Part shown: in pieces, positions 42,941-55,523 of the stretch
Layout: each line of letters opens with the position of its first letter
Position numbering within the stretch: position 1 is the stretch's first letter
DNA from: Alnus glutinosa
Taxonomy: Eukaryota; Streptophyta; Magnoliopsida; Fagales; Betulaceae
Assembly (NCBI RefSeq): GCF_958979055.1
Contig: NC_084887.1
Coordinates: 32,155,544 to 32,219,543 of the forward strand
DNA: 64,000 bases
Direction of reading: 5' to 3'
The notes under the pieces: generated by a model
Told to the model about the DNA's origin: nothing
The model's database searches: none
What the model saw: only the letters and a program-made list of their open reading frames with translations
Translations under genes and position numbers: made by a program

Positions 42941-44107
42941 AAGGCAATTGTAATAAACTAATCTAGGAACCAAAACATAATTTGTGAATATCAGGTAGTA
43001 CTAGCATTGTGATGGATAGCAGGGTATATTGAAAATAACAAGTTTATTATAGATGATTAAGATGATTTGATTCTTCAAGTATCTCAGTGGCAAAAGTAAA
43101 TAAATTATGGACTCCATATTACTCCAAACAAAGTACATAAACTATGCAGCAAATGGGCAGGTCCAATGATTAAAATATTTTAATATTTTATAGCTGTTAT
43201 AGCTGAGGTGATGCTTGTTCTTCATAATTAATTCTAAAATATGTATTTATTTTAGAGAGAAATTCTCAAATATGTATTGAGAGAAGATGTAAGTTCCAAT
43301 AATGAAACATAATACATGACATCATTAATTCAGGAAAAAAAAACAAAATCGGATCAAGAGATGCTAAATAAGTCAGTATGCAAGCTTGAATTTCTGATCC
43401 TTACAAAAATGTTCTATGAAATTTGCTTTACAAAAAAAAAAAAAAAAAAAAACCATGCAATTTAACCTACTAACCCACATAGTTCTCTAAGGCAAAAGTA
43501 GTGGTTTAATTTCACATGTCAATTAATCCCCTTAATTTCTATAAAAATGGTAATGCATACGAGCTAGTGCACTAACTACTTCAGTCACAAATTTCTAGAG
43601 GATTTTACGGCAACAATGGTCCAAGGTAGTCTTACTCTAACAAACACCATCCTCTAACAACGATGACTATAAATGGAAAAACAAAGTTCTTGAATGCCTA
43701 GCTCATTTAAACAGAGGCAAGAATTCATGCAGTTCGCAAAAATAGATATGTGATACTACCAAAGGACTTACAAAACCAATGTGAAGAAGCCCGATACTGA
43801 CTTTGAGTTTTACAAATGATGAGAAATGGAAGGCCGTTCGAAAATTACAGTGGTTGATGTATGATTTTAAGTGATTTCATTTTAGAACCCATTTGTTTTC
43901 TAAAAACTTTACATTTGGATTTAAGGAATCGTGGAAGTGGCGGGGTTGTAATTCCTGTGGGTAGCATGTAGGCAATTTTTTATGCGATTTGTGAATCTAA
44001 GAGGTTTTTTTTTTTTTTTGAAAGGGAATCTAAGAGGTTAAGGTTTAGGAGTTTTACATGTTTGATTAAATGAGTTGGGTTATGAAAACCCACAAAAACG
44101 TTTGAAA

Positions 44108-44109
<2 letters not shown>

Positions 44110-44145
<36 letters not shown>
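44110..44145. repeat. Poly(A) run of 36
   Basis: Uninterrupted A tract just left of the 44174 MITE. Confidence 0.9.
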
Positions 44146-44148
<3 letters not shown>

Positions 44149-44173
44149 AAAATTTTTGCAAGTAAAAAACATC

Positions 44174-44473
44174 GGGCTTGTTTGATAGGTTACGGAACAG
44201 AACATCATAATGTTGTTACTGTTTATGTAAAAAAAAATTCACTTTTTTATATTTTCTACCACCAATCAACATCAAAACATTCTAACTTTTTTCACTTTTT
44301 ATATCACATCAATAATTTTTTATTACTATTCAAATAAAAAAATTCACTACAATACAAAAAAAATCACTTTTTTAACAAATTCTTTTTATTTTATATCACA
44401 TCATCACTTTTTACTAATTTCAAAACTAACAACCCACTACTCTATTCTGTATATGTCTTTGCCAAACAAGCCC
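44174..44473. mobile_element. MITE nested in the Mutator-like element
   Basis: 300-bp element with 11-bp perfect terminal inverted repeats GGGCTTGTTTG ... CAAACAAGCCC, further weak inverted similarity (CAGAA/CAGAATA), and ATC on both sides as a 3-bp duplication. A 3-bp duplication with this kind of end suggests PIF/Harbinger, although ATC is not the usual TWA. Its interior is AT-rich. Confidence 0.75.
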
Positions 44474-45174
44474 ATCAATCTCTAGAGCTACACAATGAAA
44501 AGCCAACAAAATCATAAACTTTAACTATTAAAAAAAAAAAAAAAAAATAGAACACCACAATCTGCAATCAAGGAAATCTCCCCAAAAATGGAAAGAAATA
44601 CACCCAAGTGTGGGGACCAAAATTTCTGAATGCAACCAAGTTCCTGATCTCCAAGAAAAGAAGTATCTCAAATAGGGGTATAAAATCTAAAGACTTGTGT
44701 TTATGCTTTATCCTGCCTTACTAAATATTGGTTTAAGGCTCTTGTATTTATAGAGAAGTAGTTACAAAGAATTAGGAGATTACAATGTGATAAGAGAAGA
44801 GACTAAGAGTTATAATCTAAGTGTTACACTGTGAAGTAAATCTGAACTATAAGTTATCTAGTATATGAATTTGAACAACTAATCTTATCACTAGACTAAC
44901 TAATCTTATCTTTAGAATTATCATTATCTTGAGAACAACCATTTGAACGTGTATCTAGATTAGGGCTAGATATGTCTTTAATAAGGGGGAATGATGTATG
45001 CTTGTGGGGGTATGAGAGCGAATCTTTGACAGCAACCGAGGCAAAAGAGTTTGAGTAAGAGAGAGAAAGAGATAAAGGGAAACACAAAATGGGGTTGTGC
45101 CAAGAGAGCCTTGAGTGCAGGAAGGTCCGACGCTTCAGCGCAGGTCCTCCTCATTTTAGGCATAGGTTTTTTTG

Positions 45175-45624
45175 TTCTTACAAGCACCTTAACCAACACC
45201 AACCAACAATCAAAACCAAGAAAATCACCAACACCAACCAACAAAAAACCAATTTTTCCCCCTCAAACCAGATCAAAACCAAGCAAAATCACCCACCATA
45301 GTATATGCATAAAAATGCTAGAGAGGAATACCAGGAAGTTGAATAACGCTGAAGACACGAACATGCTGTCGGAGAAGAAGGATACATTGCCGGAGAAGGA
45401 GGTCGGGCGACAGAGATGCGGGCCGGTGAAGGACGAACGGCCGGCCGGAGAAGAGAGAGAGAGAGAGACGCTTTGGGAGGGAAAATGAAAAAAATTACCC
45501 CTCCCAACGCTTTTTAGCTTTTTAGGATTCAAAACTCAAAAGGAAACAAAAATAATAAAATAATAATGCCATATAGGACGGGTGGGATTGCAGTGGGATC
45601 CTGGCGGGTAGCGTAGCATTTCTC
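45175..45624 (-). repeat. Right terminal inverted repeat of the Mutator-like element
   Basis: Inverse of 40805-41254. Open frames seen in this repeat (for example 145 codons at 45051-45488) only read through the repeat and have no protein homology. Confidence 0.85.
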
Positions 45625-46319
45625 TTTCTTTTTATTTTAGTTTAAAAGGGTCAAGTATTTCTTTTTACACATGGTTTGCTTTAGTTTATAAAAGTATATA
45701 CACGAGGATAACTTACGGGAAAAAAATCAAATAAGATCGGTCCATGCGGTCTATCTGATTTTTAACTAGCTTTGTGGTGGTATTAAAATAAGCATAAAGA
45801 CTAACGAGGGATGTCAAAAGAATAATTTATTCTCGATTAAATTATGGTCAATGACTTAATATATTCCAATAGTATGACACGTCAGAGCCAATAAAATTGT
45901 GATACATGTCATATTTAAGTCAGTAACATACTAACTGAATTTGTTAAATCAGTATCACACGTTTATAATAAAATGATGATTATAAACGTGTCATTAGCCG
46001 GTTGAACTATTTATAACCCGAATTCTTTTAACTTGAATGTATTTAAATTTTATAATTTCGTGTCATATTCGTATCGAATTTGTGGGTTATGTAAAAAGTT
46101 ATCAACCCTACATCTCAACTCATTTTGATGTCATGCGAAACTAATTATAAGCCAAATAAACCAAATTGACTGATTTTGCCTTTTTTCTTTCAAACTTATA
46201 AACGCAGTTCGTACCTAGTCTATTTGTCATCCAAAAATTTAACTGTCTATTACGTAAAACCGCATGTGTTCTATATGATACATTAATATTATTTAAAAAT
46301 AAATAAATAAAAAATAGTT

Positions 46320-46363
<44 letters not shown>

Positions 46364-46622
46364 TGTGTGTTAATTCAATGCAGAGAAAAAGGGAATGATC
46401 ATCGGAGATTATACACACTGTAACACGGATCAAGATCTAAGAAATTGTCGGATCAGCAATTTTAACATCCACGGCCATAAACATGACACATTGACTTACA
46501 TGAAAAACCAAAGTAAGACTGCAGACTCACTTTCTTTCTATTCCCTTTTCCCCCACAATTTTTCTGCTTCTTCTTTCTCATTTTCTTGCCGTTAACTCTT
46601 CTCAAAATACACTCTTAATATT

Positions 46623-46668
<46 letters not shown>

Positions 46669-47125
46669 AATTCTTAATGTTAGTTTTTCATCTTTCATAC
46701 TCTCAAAAGACATATCGAGAGAAAATGGTTCATTTAGCGATGTGGGACACTTTAACACGTTCTCTTACGCGTAGCAACTAATGACCAAACACTTAGACAA
46801 CAACGGGAGGAAAAGGCCCATCATCACAAGATACCATGTGAAAAGTTCATAGGCCTATTCATATTCTCAAAAGACGACTTGAGCGAGGAGGGGACACAAT
46901 GACTTATAAAATGTCCAAGTAAAAGAAAATCTTAACAATGTGAGACACTTTAACACACAACGTATATAATTTTTTTCTTTGGAGTCGGTTCATAAAGACA
47001 GCAATAAGGATGGCAAGAGGATCCTCTCCAATTGAGCTAAGTAAGGGTATTTGGATAATTTTACACAATGTGAAATTACCAAAATACTCCTATGTATAAC
47101 TATCGGTTTGTATATTTTGTACTCT
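45625..47125. other. Intergenic, simple repeats
   Basis: Includes (AT)n at 46323-46360 and a T run of 41 at 46625-46665. No gene was recognised. A decayed dispersed repeat with CGTGTCAT and AACCCGAATT phrases is at about 45970-46110. Confidence 0.6.
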
Positions 47126-47126
47126 T

Positions 47127-47537
47127 GTGCCAACCCAAAGAACACCCACAAGGTGGAAAACCTTTTTCCACATTTTCCAAGAGTGCTCGGATCGACGAGC
47201 TCTGAATCCCCGCAAACAATCCCATGCTCGCATGCTCGTTACTGGGTTTCAGCCCACCGTCTTTGTTATGAATTGTTTGGTGCTAATGTATGTGAAATGT
47301 CGTAGTTTGGAATATGCTTCTAATGTGTTTGATAGAATGGGGCAACGAGACACAGTCTCCTGGAACACGATGATTTTTGGGTATGCAGGATGTGAGAAAA
47401 TGGGTATTGCGCAGTCGTTTTTTGACAGAATGCCAGAGAGAGATGTGGTGTCTTGGAATTCTTTGATCTCAGGGTACTTGCAAAACGGTGATTATCCGGA
47501 GTCGGTTGATATATTTGTGGGAAGACCATACAGCTAG
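47127..47537 (+). pseudogene. Truncated PPR (PLS-class) gene fragment
   Basis: The frame (ATG absent at its start) encodes an N-terminal part of a plant PPR protein: FFHIFQECSDRRALNPRKQS, HARMLVTGFQPT, then VFDRMGQRDTVSWNTMIFGY, AGCEKMGIAQSFFDRMPERD and VVSWNSLISGYLQNG. These correspond to about three consecutive repeats and resemble the start of Arabidopsis At3g02330. Homology stops abruptly at about 47520, where a stop follows within a few codons. A full gene of this type has over 700 residues, so only the 5' end is present. It is most likely a gene fragment or pseudogene; organellar targeting cannot be judged. Confidence 0.8.
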
Positions 47538-47539
47538 GA

Positions 47540-48770
47540 AATGATAGATAATGAGTTACAAAAGAATGGCATGAATTGATTATACAGGAATAAGAAGAAT
47601 CCAGTCTTTGGAAAAACTAGCCATGTGGTATGATTATTTCCTGACCAGGGAATTTCAGTTTCAGGTCCCATTTTTTAACAAATAATTATACCAGAAAGGT
47701 GGTAATTTGAACACAGTTGGGTTCATCCATTGAAATAAACCAGACAATGAAAGCTACTTTGCATTCTTTTTTTTCTTCTGAGCAACTAAGAGAAAACAAA
47801 GGAAGAGATGGATCAAGGTAGATCAAGAGGAAGAAGAGAAATGAGAATGCTTCCGGAAAAGTAGATGGGGTTGGGGGCAGCCCATTACAAACTATACTTT
47901 TGCACTGTAAATGAGAGTTCCTTAGAAAATTAATTCAAATTAAAAAAACACCCTTAATTCAACACTATAGTTTTACTAATTATTTAAAAAAAAAAAAAAA
48001 AACTTGAAATTAAATTTGAACCATTGAAAAACTACAAAAAATTTCCTGTATTTCTTTTACAGCACCTAAGCTAAATCCAAATTTTCCATATGCTCTGATC
48101 TAGCATATTTAAAAATGCATGCACAGATTTCTGAGGCGTGCTCCCCAATTTGAAGTGGCCTGTGAAGCATTAACTCACAATTTGTAATCTGAAAACGAGA
48201 GAACCAACAAATGCATAGTAATTTTCCGCCAGAAGCACTTCCACTAAAATTTGATTTCTTGGTTTTCCTTTATTTTATTTTTCCCTTTTTTTATAAATGG
48301 ATTTAAATATTTTTCAGAACCATATCAAGGAAATTCTTATTGTCATGTTGAAAGGCCAAACAACTACGAGAAAAAACCTTTCAGCCCCTCAACATTCACC
48401 CTCTCAAACAACTAATGGACATCACCGGAGAAGAAAACTTGTGCAGCAGGCAAGCCAGGGTCAGAAAAGCTCAAATCAATTTTTCTGAATAATTTATGTG
48501 AAAACATTATCTTCATTGCAGGTAAAATATATACACTTACAAATTAGGATCATTGCAACTTTCCGTATATTTCATAATTACAAAAAGCAGCTTTCATTAC
48601 TATCTTGTTATACAACCAAAAATAAAATGAAATCCTGTAATCCTCAGCGCCTAGTGTATGCAGGATCAGATGAAAATTTATGCTTTCGTTACAATAGGTT
48701 GCATCTCCCACAGAATTTCAGAATATAAGACTGATTTCAGTAGAAGAACATAATTTGTTGTCTTAGAACA
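47540..48770. other. Spacer and 3' UTR side of the WIT gene
   Basis: No supported gene. The part near 48774 is the expected 3' UTR of the minus-strand WIT gene. Confidence 0.5.
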
Positions 48771-48773
48771 ACT

Positions 48774-51700
48774 TCAAAAAGGGCAAGTTTGTTGTTGAAG
48801 TAGATAATAAGCCACGACTGAAATCAGCAAGATGAGCACCGCCACAAAAACATGCTTAAAGTTCAGGACTCCTGCATCTATTCTCCTCACTGTCTCGACC
48901 TCTGACGTAGAATCTGCAGACCCCATTTTAGTCTTACCAACAGACAAATTTTTCTTAGTCTTGTCCAACTGCAACCAAACAAATAGGGAGGCAACAATTT
49001 AGAAAAAGGTTCATGTTCCAAATGGCAAATAAGATATAAAGGCAAAAAGGAATGCATGTCAATATTATGGCCTATGGTTTAATAACAATATGGCCTACAC
49101 AGTGTAAACATAACAATAACACAAATGCACCATTTGTTTGCCAACATATCCAAGATTTGTGCCCCCACTCATGGAATAGGACTTTGTACACTACTTAAAT
49201 ATCTTTCTATTGCCAAATTAGTGGAGAAATCTTTTTCTCTACAGTGACAGACCAATTGTGAGCAATCCACATATTGGCTGTGGGAGCAATTCGTAAAGCA
49301 AGAGCATGAGTATCAATCTTTTAATATATCATTGAAAGCAAGAACACTTCTAGAGTGATAGAAGACACATACATAAATAAAAATTTATGAGTAATGCTAC
49401 ACACACTCCCTCTTCTCCACATCTATTTTTCCACACAGCCACCTAAGGGTGTGGAGAAATGTGTGTAGAGAAATGAGAGTGTGTGTAATATTACTCAAAA
49501 TTTATCCATACGTACACCATATGTATTGCATCTATTTAAAATTTTAAATTATACATAAAAATGTTCAGCATCCAGTTTAGTAAAGCAAGTAAGTTCTCAT
49601 TATTAGGTTAGAAATAGTAAAAAAAAAAAAAAGCAATAGCATAAGAGATGTTTACAGCAGGGTGGTTAGAGGCCATAGAACCTTTGGCTCCTAATTTTCA
49701 GTCCTATTTCTGCCAACTTAATTATGTTTTTTTGGCTGCATTTGTTGCAATGTGAAATATTCTCAGTAATGTTTTCAATAGAAAACATTTCTGGGAAAAC
49801 TTACTAATTTCTGATGTTTGGTTGAAAGCCTGAGGCCCTGAACCACTATTTGGCTCACACCAAAAAATTACTAAATCCCCACTCGTCGATGATGCTAACT
49901 CGGGTAGTCAGACTAGACAACAAGCTATAGTGCCCACTCCCCAACCACCAGTGGGCATTCCCACCAAATTCAACAACAATCCATAAAATGAAGAGGACCA
50001 CCAGCAATCCACAACCAGAAAATGCCCCCACCATACCCACACACCCAGCCTAGCACCAAACCTGATAGTTCCAATCAACAACAATGCTTGGCTATTCACC
50101 AATGCCAATGCCATCACACCCAATGACAAGTTCAACAGATGATGCTCCATCTTTGTTCGCACCCAGAATCGCACCATACATGATGATCCAGTATTGAACT
50201 CAAAGAACCCAGATCCATCCTATTTGGCTCTCTAAACCGCATTCTACCAATCCCACGGCCAGTACCAACACTCATGCTCGGCCTATTGATGTCCCAAACG
50301 TATTATTGCACCCCACATCAACCACCATCACACATTTGAGACCCAAGCCTCCATAAACCCAAATCACCCAAATCAGCACATACACCCTCACACCCCCAAC
50401 TTACATGCCAAAAACGACCGAATAGCTAATCAGCTCACAACGACAACTTGTCACACAGCCGACCATCTCAATACCTTGATGAATGGTGGCAGATCGAAGG
50501 CAAAGGCGGCTAGGCAAGGGTAGTAATAGAAGAAAACGGATTGCGCTTTGCAAAAGTGGAACAATTTGGAGCGACATAGAGAGTGAGAGAGTTTTTTTTT
50601 TTTTTCCTAATGTTAAGTGAGGGAGAAAATGGTTTGCACTTTTCTAAAGTAGAAGTCATTTTTCATCTGTTAGCCTTATCCTTTGACCCAGAAACAATTC
50701 TCCATTTAGTTGCATTTTATGGTTACATCAAATACCATTAAACCTCATGTCAGACTGAAATCCGAGAAGAATATAGGAGAGCACCAGAAATATCAAATTC
50801 AAACTTTTCATAAGTTATCCATTTTCAAAAACAAAAAGCACACTTTTCTGAAAACAGTTAACAAATGATTCTCTTTTCAAAAAACAAAACACAACACGCT
50901 TTTAAAAAAAAAAAAAAACTTTCCACAACTTCTCATAGGAATATTTTGAGAAAACTCGTTCTTATTTTTTCTGGTGTGGAGGCTGACTTATTACTTTAAA
51001 AAAAAAATATAGAGAGAGGTGGCTGCATAGCCACCCCAATGGAGCGCGGCCACCCCTCTCCTCTACTAAGGGTAGCCACAAAGCCACTCTCTTTTCAAAT
51101 TTTAATAGTTTCTCCTCCTTTTTTTTTCTTTTTTTCTTTTTTTTGTGGGGGGTAGGTGTGGGGGGGAGGGGGGGAGAGAGAGAGAGAGAGGAGAGGGTAA
51201 ATTTATGAAGGTGGGGTGCCAATTAACATTTTAACACTAACAGAATATGCTATGCCCGTGTACTTTTAAGAACCACCAACACACATTTACCTGCAATTCC
51301 ACCATGTCTCAGTTTGATGTAAATCCATCAAAACTCTCATTGATGACACTTACTGCCATGCATACAATGCTCGTAAATGAATTAAACCCAACGCAACTGC
51401 TGTGGCATCCTAGTCTCTACTTCTATCTCTCTGAAACTACAAGAACCAGAAATCAGTGAAATGGTGACCATACCATCAGAAAAGGCAAGATCACCTGGAC
51501 TATATGCAGCTAGAAATAATCATACTGGAACAACTCTCTCATCTCATCATGCTAGGCAGGGAAACCATTTGAACCATCCAATTTTCATTGAATGAACCAA
51601 TTTTTACCAGGTTTTAGAGCTCTTCAGGCAATTCAAACTGCTGGATGGCTTCCAGGTGACTGTCTCACCGTGCAATGGGCCAACCCAGCTTTGGCCTAAA

Positions 51701-54700
51701 AGATGTTAGTGCACCTCTAGAAAGCATGTATATGGATGTGGGATACTTATGTCAATGATACATATAATCACAACACAACATGCTTCCTTACTATGTTTCC
51801 ACTCAAAATTATATTTGTTTTCGATACAAAGTAGTCTTAGTAATATTCAATATGAATCTAATACTTGTCTAGAAGTACAGCGCAAGTTTCCACATTTAAA
51901 AATTTTATTTTCCAGTTTTACGAAATTTTCTGATACATATCTTAGAGTGTTTGAGAAGCGCCAGCATCCAACACAGAGAGGATGCAGATACAGCTCCCTT
52001 ACTTTCTACTATAGAACCTTGATGCCTGTCCTTTACAAGTTATGATATAACTAACCATCATTTACATGAGTGTGAAGGCTTTTAGCAGATCAAACATCTA
52101 TTATAAATTAAGATGCCTGGACAGCACGAGGGCAATTTCAAGCACGATTAAAAGAAAGCAAGCCACCATATGAAGTATATACATAAACAGGAACACCTAC
52201 CTCAGAACCAGCAGCCAACAACTCAGTTACCTCTTCCTTAGTTTCTCTTGCACAAGTAACAGCAGTCAAGTCATGCTTGGAAAATGAGAATCCTTTACTG
52301 TTTTCTCCACTATATTGGCCACTAGCTACAGATGGGTGCTTGTTTTGCTGTAACTTCACCACCAAAATTTGGTTCTCCACTGCCAATGAAGATACCTGCA
52401 CATAATACACAAATATCATTTAAATCAGCAGAAGTTGTGCTGGTTTAGGAAAACCCCATTTTATCTTTAGCAGCTCAGTTGGCATGCCCTCATATTTAAA
52501 TGTTGACTTGCGACAATCAAGATTCTACATTTGTTTTTACTCTTAGACTTGTTAAATCTTTTATATGCAAACAAAACTAAATCCATGCCTTGATGCATGT
52601 TAAATCATTTGTTGTTTAAAAAGCTTAGGTCGATGAAAAATGATGCATTTAACCAAATAATATTCTCACACTCCCTTTCACGTGTGGATCTAGCCTTCTC
52701 CTTAATAAAAGGGCCTATCATGTGGAATATTCAACCGAGTTGAGAGATAAAGTGTGAAATCATAGTTCAGACTTAGGATCACATTTCAAAACCCTTATAA
52801 TTTTAAATTACCAGTTATCTCAAAAGCTTAAATTGATGGAAAACTGTGTATTTAATCGTTTAATAAATATTCTAACAATGCAATAATTAAAAAGCATAAT
52901 TTGCAAGTTATTTATAGCCCCACTTTTTTGCAACAAGAAAAATTGAGATTTCTTATTTAAGCAAACAGATAATTCATGGAAACTAACACTGTTGTGAGAT
53001 ATAATCTTTCATCAGAATTTTGAGTAAGTAATTTCCAAGTTTGATGTAGGTCATTGCTGATTATTGAATAATTTTATATTTTTAGCTTAATTTTGTTGTG
53101 TAGATACTAATGTTGAAATAGAAACTTCAAGTGCTACTTAAATTCAGGTGATAAAGACTAAAGAGACAGTAAAATTGGGACTGTTTACAGCCAAAACCAG
53201 CTTTTAAACTAAAACTCGAATCATAATATGCCAATACCTGCTTATGAAGGCGTTCTCTTTCAATTGCCAGTTGCATGACCAAATCCGTAATAACTTTGGT
53301 CCGGATACCAATGTCCTTTGCAGTTGCCTTTTTCATTTCCTTTGCTTGATACAGAGATGCCTCCAAGCAATCCAGTCTGCCCTTCAAAAAGTTCAGCTCC
53401 TCATTTAGCTCCTCATTAGATTCAGATAATGCGATACACTTCTCCTCAGCACAATCAGCCCGACTTTCAGCTTTTGAAACTTTCAACTTCAGATCCTTTA
53501 TCAAATTCTCCATGTCCCCAATTACAGAATACAACATGCTTTGCTTCTCCTGACTAGCTTCAGCAGATGCCACTGCATGCTGTAGCCGAATGTCAGATTG
53601 CCTCAACAGCCTCTCAAGTAAATTCACCTTCTCAGAGATACCACCACTGTCTTTAATAAGACCCAGCTCTTCAGTAAGATCCATATTGGTCTCAACTAAT
53701 AATTTACACTTGGCTTTGGCACTTTCAGTGCTACTTTCTGCTTCAGATATTTTTTCTCTCGGATCCAAAATAAAATTTTCCATTTCACTAATTTCAGAAG
53801 ATACAGCGTTATGCTGCTCCTGACTTCCATCTGCAGAGACCTTTGCATTCAGCAGCTGAAACTCAGATTCTTTAAGCTGCTTCTCGAGTGAACTCAGCTT
53901 CTCCCTCAAAGTGAAGGCCTCAGTATTGGCAAGACTTAGTTTATTTTCAGCTTCCTTCAAGCCGGCTTTTAAGCTGTTTGCCTGTGCTAAGAGGAAGTTA
54001 TTGTGTTCTGCACCACTAGTCTCGAGCTTGTTGATATCAATGTCTTTAGCTTTCAAATGGTCTGTGGAGCATTCAAGCTTTGATCTTAGCTCAGCTTCTC
54101 GCTGAACTGCACCATTCAAATTGAACTGAAAAATATGTAGTCGACCCAATAGTTCCTTTGAAATTCCCATCAGGACCTCTGATGCATTATTTGCCTGAAA
54201 CCACCTCTCCCAAACATCTGCTGCTTCTTCCTCTAGGTAAAATACTTCTTGTTCTGAAGAATGTAGCCTCAGTTTCAGTTCTTCTTCATTATGTTTTGAT
54301 TCGGTCAACTTCTTCTCAAGATCCATCTCCCTAGCTAAAGATTTTTCAAGCAACCTCAGGATATGTCTTTGCTGTTCAGAAGTTTGCATCTTTATCTTTG
54401 CATATGTATTCAAAAATTGGTCATCCTCTGGAAAGTTCGCACCTTTATCACTATTCCCTGTCAACATGCATGCACTAGAAAGTGAGATACTGGCGTACCA
54501 ATTAACAAATGTTCTCATCTAATATTGCAGTAACATATGCCTGCATCAAAGAGCAAAACAATTTAAAAAAAGATAAAAGAAACTGTCATCTGTCACACAT
54601 CTTCATTAGGAAGAGCAGAATCAAGCATGTGAATTACGAAAATGATCTGAAGATGCTCAGTTGCCACAAACAGCTCCTATTGTGGTTCAGCTATTTAACA

Positions 54701-55485
54701 GGTTAACAAATTAAATAATAATAATAATAATAATAAAACATTTTTCACAGTTTTTTACAACTTCACATTTCTTTAGAACAAACGAACCGTCCCACACAAT
54801 GTATTTCAACAGCTACCTATCATATTATGAGCATACAAATCGGTAATACTACTAATCATGATGAAGATGATTATTTGTTACTATAAACTAGGTTTACTTT
54901 CTATAGCTTACAATTGTCATCCCGAATAGAACATGACAAGATTCTCTGGAACTTGGCAGATTGCGTCCTAATTTCAGAGACCTGATCTTGTGACTGCTTC
55001 AAAGATTTTTCAGAATCACGCAACTTTCCTTCCATTTCCTTGAAACTTTCTCCCAAGTGTTTGAATGAGGATACAACCCCACGGGAAGTGATAACATCTG
55101 CTTGAAGTGCAGCCATGAATTTGTCCAGTTCTCTCACCTCTGAATCTAAAATTCCAGATAGGAGATCAAATTCCAAAGCCTTTTCAGTAGAATCACTCAA
55201 CATATGTTCTTCCTCTGAAGCAAAGGCTTCAAAGTCACTTTCCCTGGTCGCCACATGCATCATAAGAACACTTAGGTTAACTAACTTTTCAGAAGAACAT
55301 GCTAAATCCAGTTCCACTCTTGTCAGAACTTCCCCAGCATTTCCTAATTCTCCAATAACCTCGCCATTAGAAGATATCCCTCCAAGTAAGTTAACTTTAT
55401 TTGACTCTGCCTCTGGATTACCGGTATCAACATCATCACTAGATACACTTGCTTCACAAACAACATCTGTTTCCATTGCAATCAT
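48774..55485 (-). CDS. WIT1: WPP domain-interacting tail-anchored protein (WIT1/WIT2-like), four coding exons
   Basis: Coiled-coil outer nuclear-envelope protein; Arabidopsis WIT proteins bind WIP proteins and RanGAP via WPP domains and recruit myosin XI-i to move nuclei. Coding exons on the minus strand: 55485-54912, 54457-53238, 52395-52201 and 48968-48774. Phases are 1, 0, 0. Donors are GTAAGC, GTATTG and GTAGGT; acceptors are GACAG, GTGCAG and TTGCAG. The join gives 727 residues (724 if the second ATG at 55476 is used); Arabidopsis WIT1 is about 700. The N-terminal domain has GEVLTRVELDLACSSEKLVN and AEKALEFDLL-type motifs (here TEKALEFDLLSGILDSEV). Long heptad regions follow (EKSLAREMDLEKKL; LVMQLAIERERLHKQ). 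The last exon holds VETVRRIDAGVLNFKH and one hydrophobic helix (VFVAVLILLISVVAYYLL) ending a few residues before the stop, a classic tail anchor. A 5' UTR intron is likely (acceptor TTGCAG at about 55524). Confidence 0.95.
49389..49496. mobile_element. Small Mutator-like MITE in WIT intron 3, perfect 9-bp duplication
   Basis: 108-bp element. Left end GAGTAATGCTACACACACTC; inverted right end GAGTAATATTACACACACTC. It is flanked by perfect 9-bp direct repeats AAAATTTAT (49380-49388 and 49497-49505). Duplication length and end sequence indicate the Mutator superfamily. Confidence 0.88.
49505..52200. other. Bulk of the 3.2-kb third coding intron of WIT
   Basis: Contains a GC-richer patch at 49850-50560 with several CCCA-rich frames but no recognisable domain. 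It also has a pyrimidine/GGGG/GA tract at 51110-51190. The patch is bracketed by phrases like ACATTTCTGGGAAAAC and GACCCAGAAACAATT and may be an old insertion. Confidence 0.45.
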
Positions 55486-55523
55486 CCAGTTATTCTGCTG
55501 CTCTTAAGACCTGGAAAATCAAC

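Larger units (their letters stand above)
40805..45624. mobile_element. Mutator-like element (4.8 kb) with about 450-bp terminal inverted repeats
   Basis: The left terminus starts GAGAAATGCTACGC and the right terminus is its inverse GCGTAGCATTTCTC. Inverted similarity continues for about 450 bp (40805-41254 versus 45624-45175), including CCACCCGTC, GGGAGGGGTAATTTTT, CCGTTCGTCCTTCACCGGC, GTTATTCAACTTCCTGGTAT and GATTTTGCTTGGTTTTGATC. Flanks are T-rich; TTTCTTTTT occurs next to both ends (one extra T on the left), consistent with a 9-bp Mutator duplication but in low-complexity sequence. No transposase was found inside. The interior carries a fragment of a site-1 protease gene and a later MITE, so it behaves like a Pack-MULE. 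Confidence 0.8.

Noticed and set aside
45051-45488. 145-codon frame
   Set aside because: Reads through the right terminal inverted repeat of the Mutator-like element; the matching repeat at the other end does not preserve the frame.
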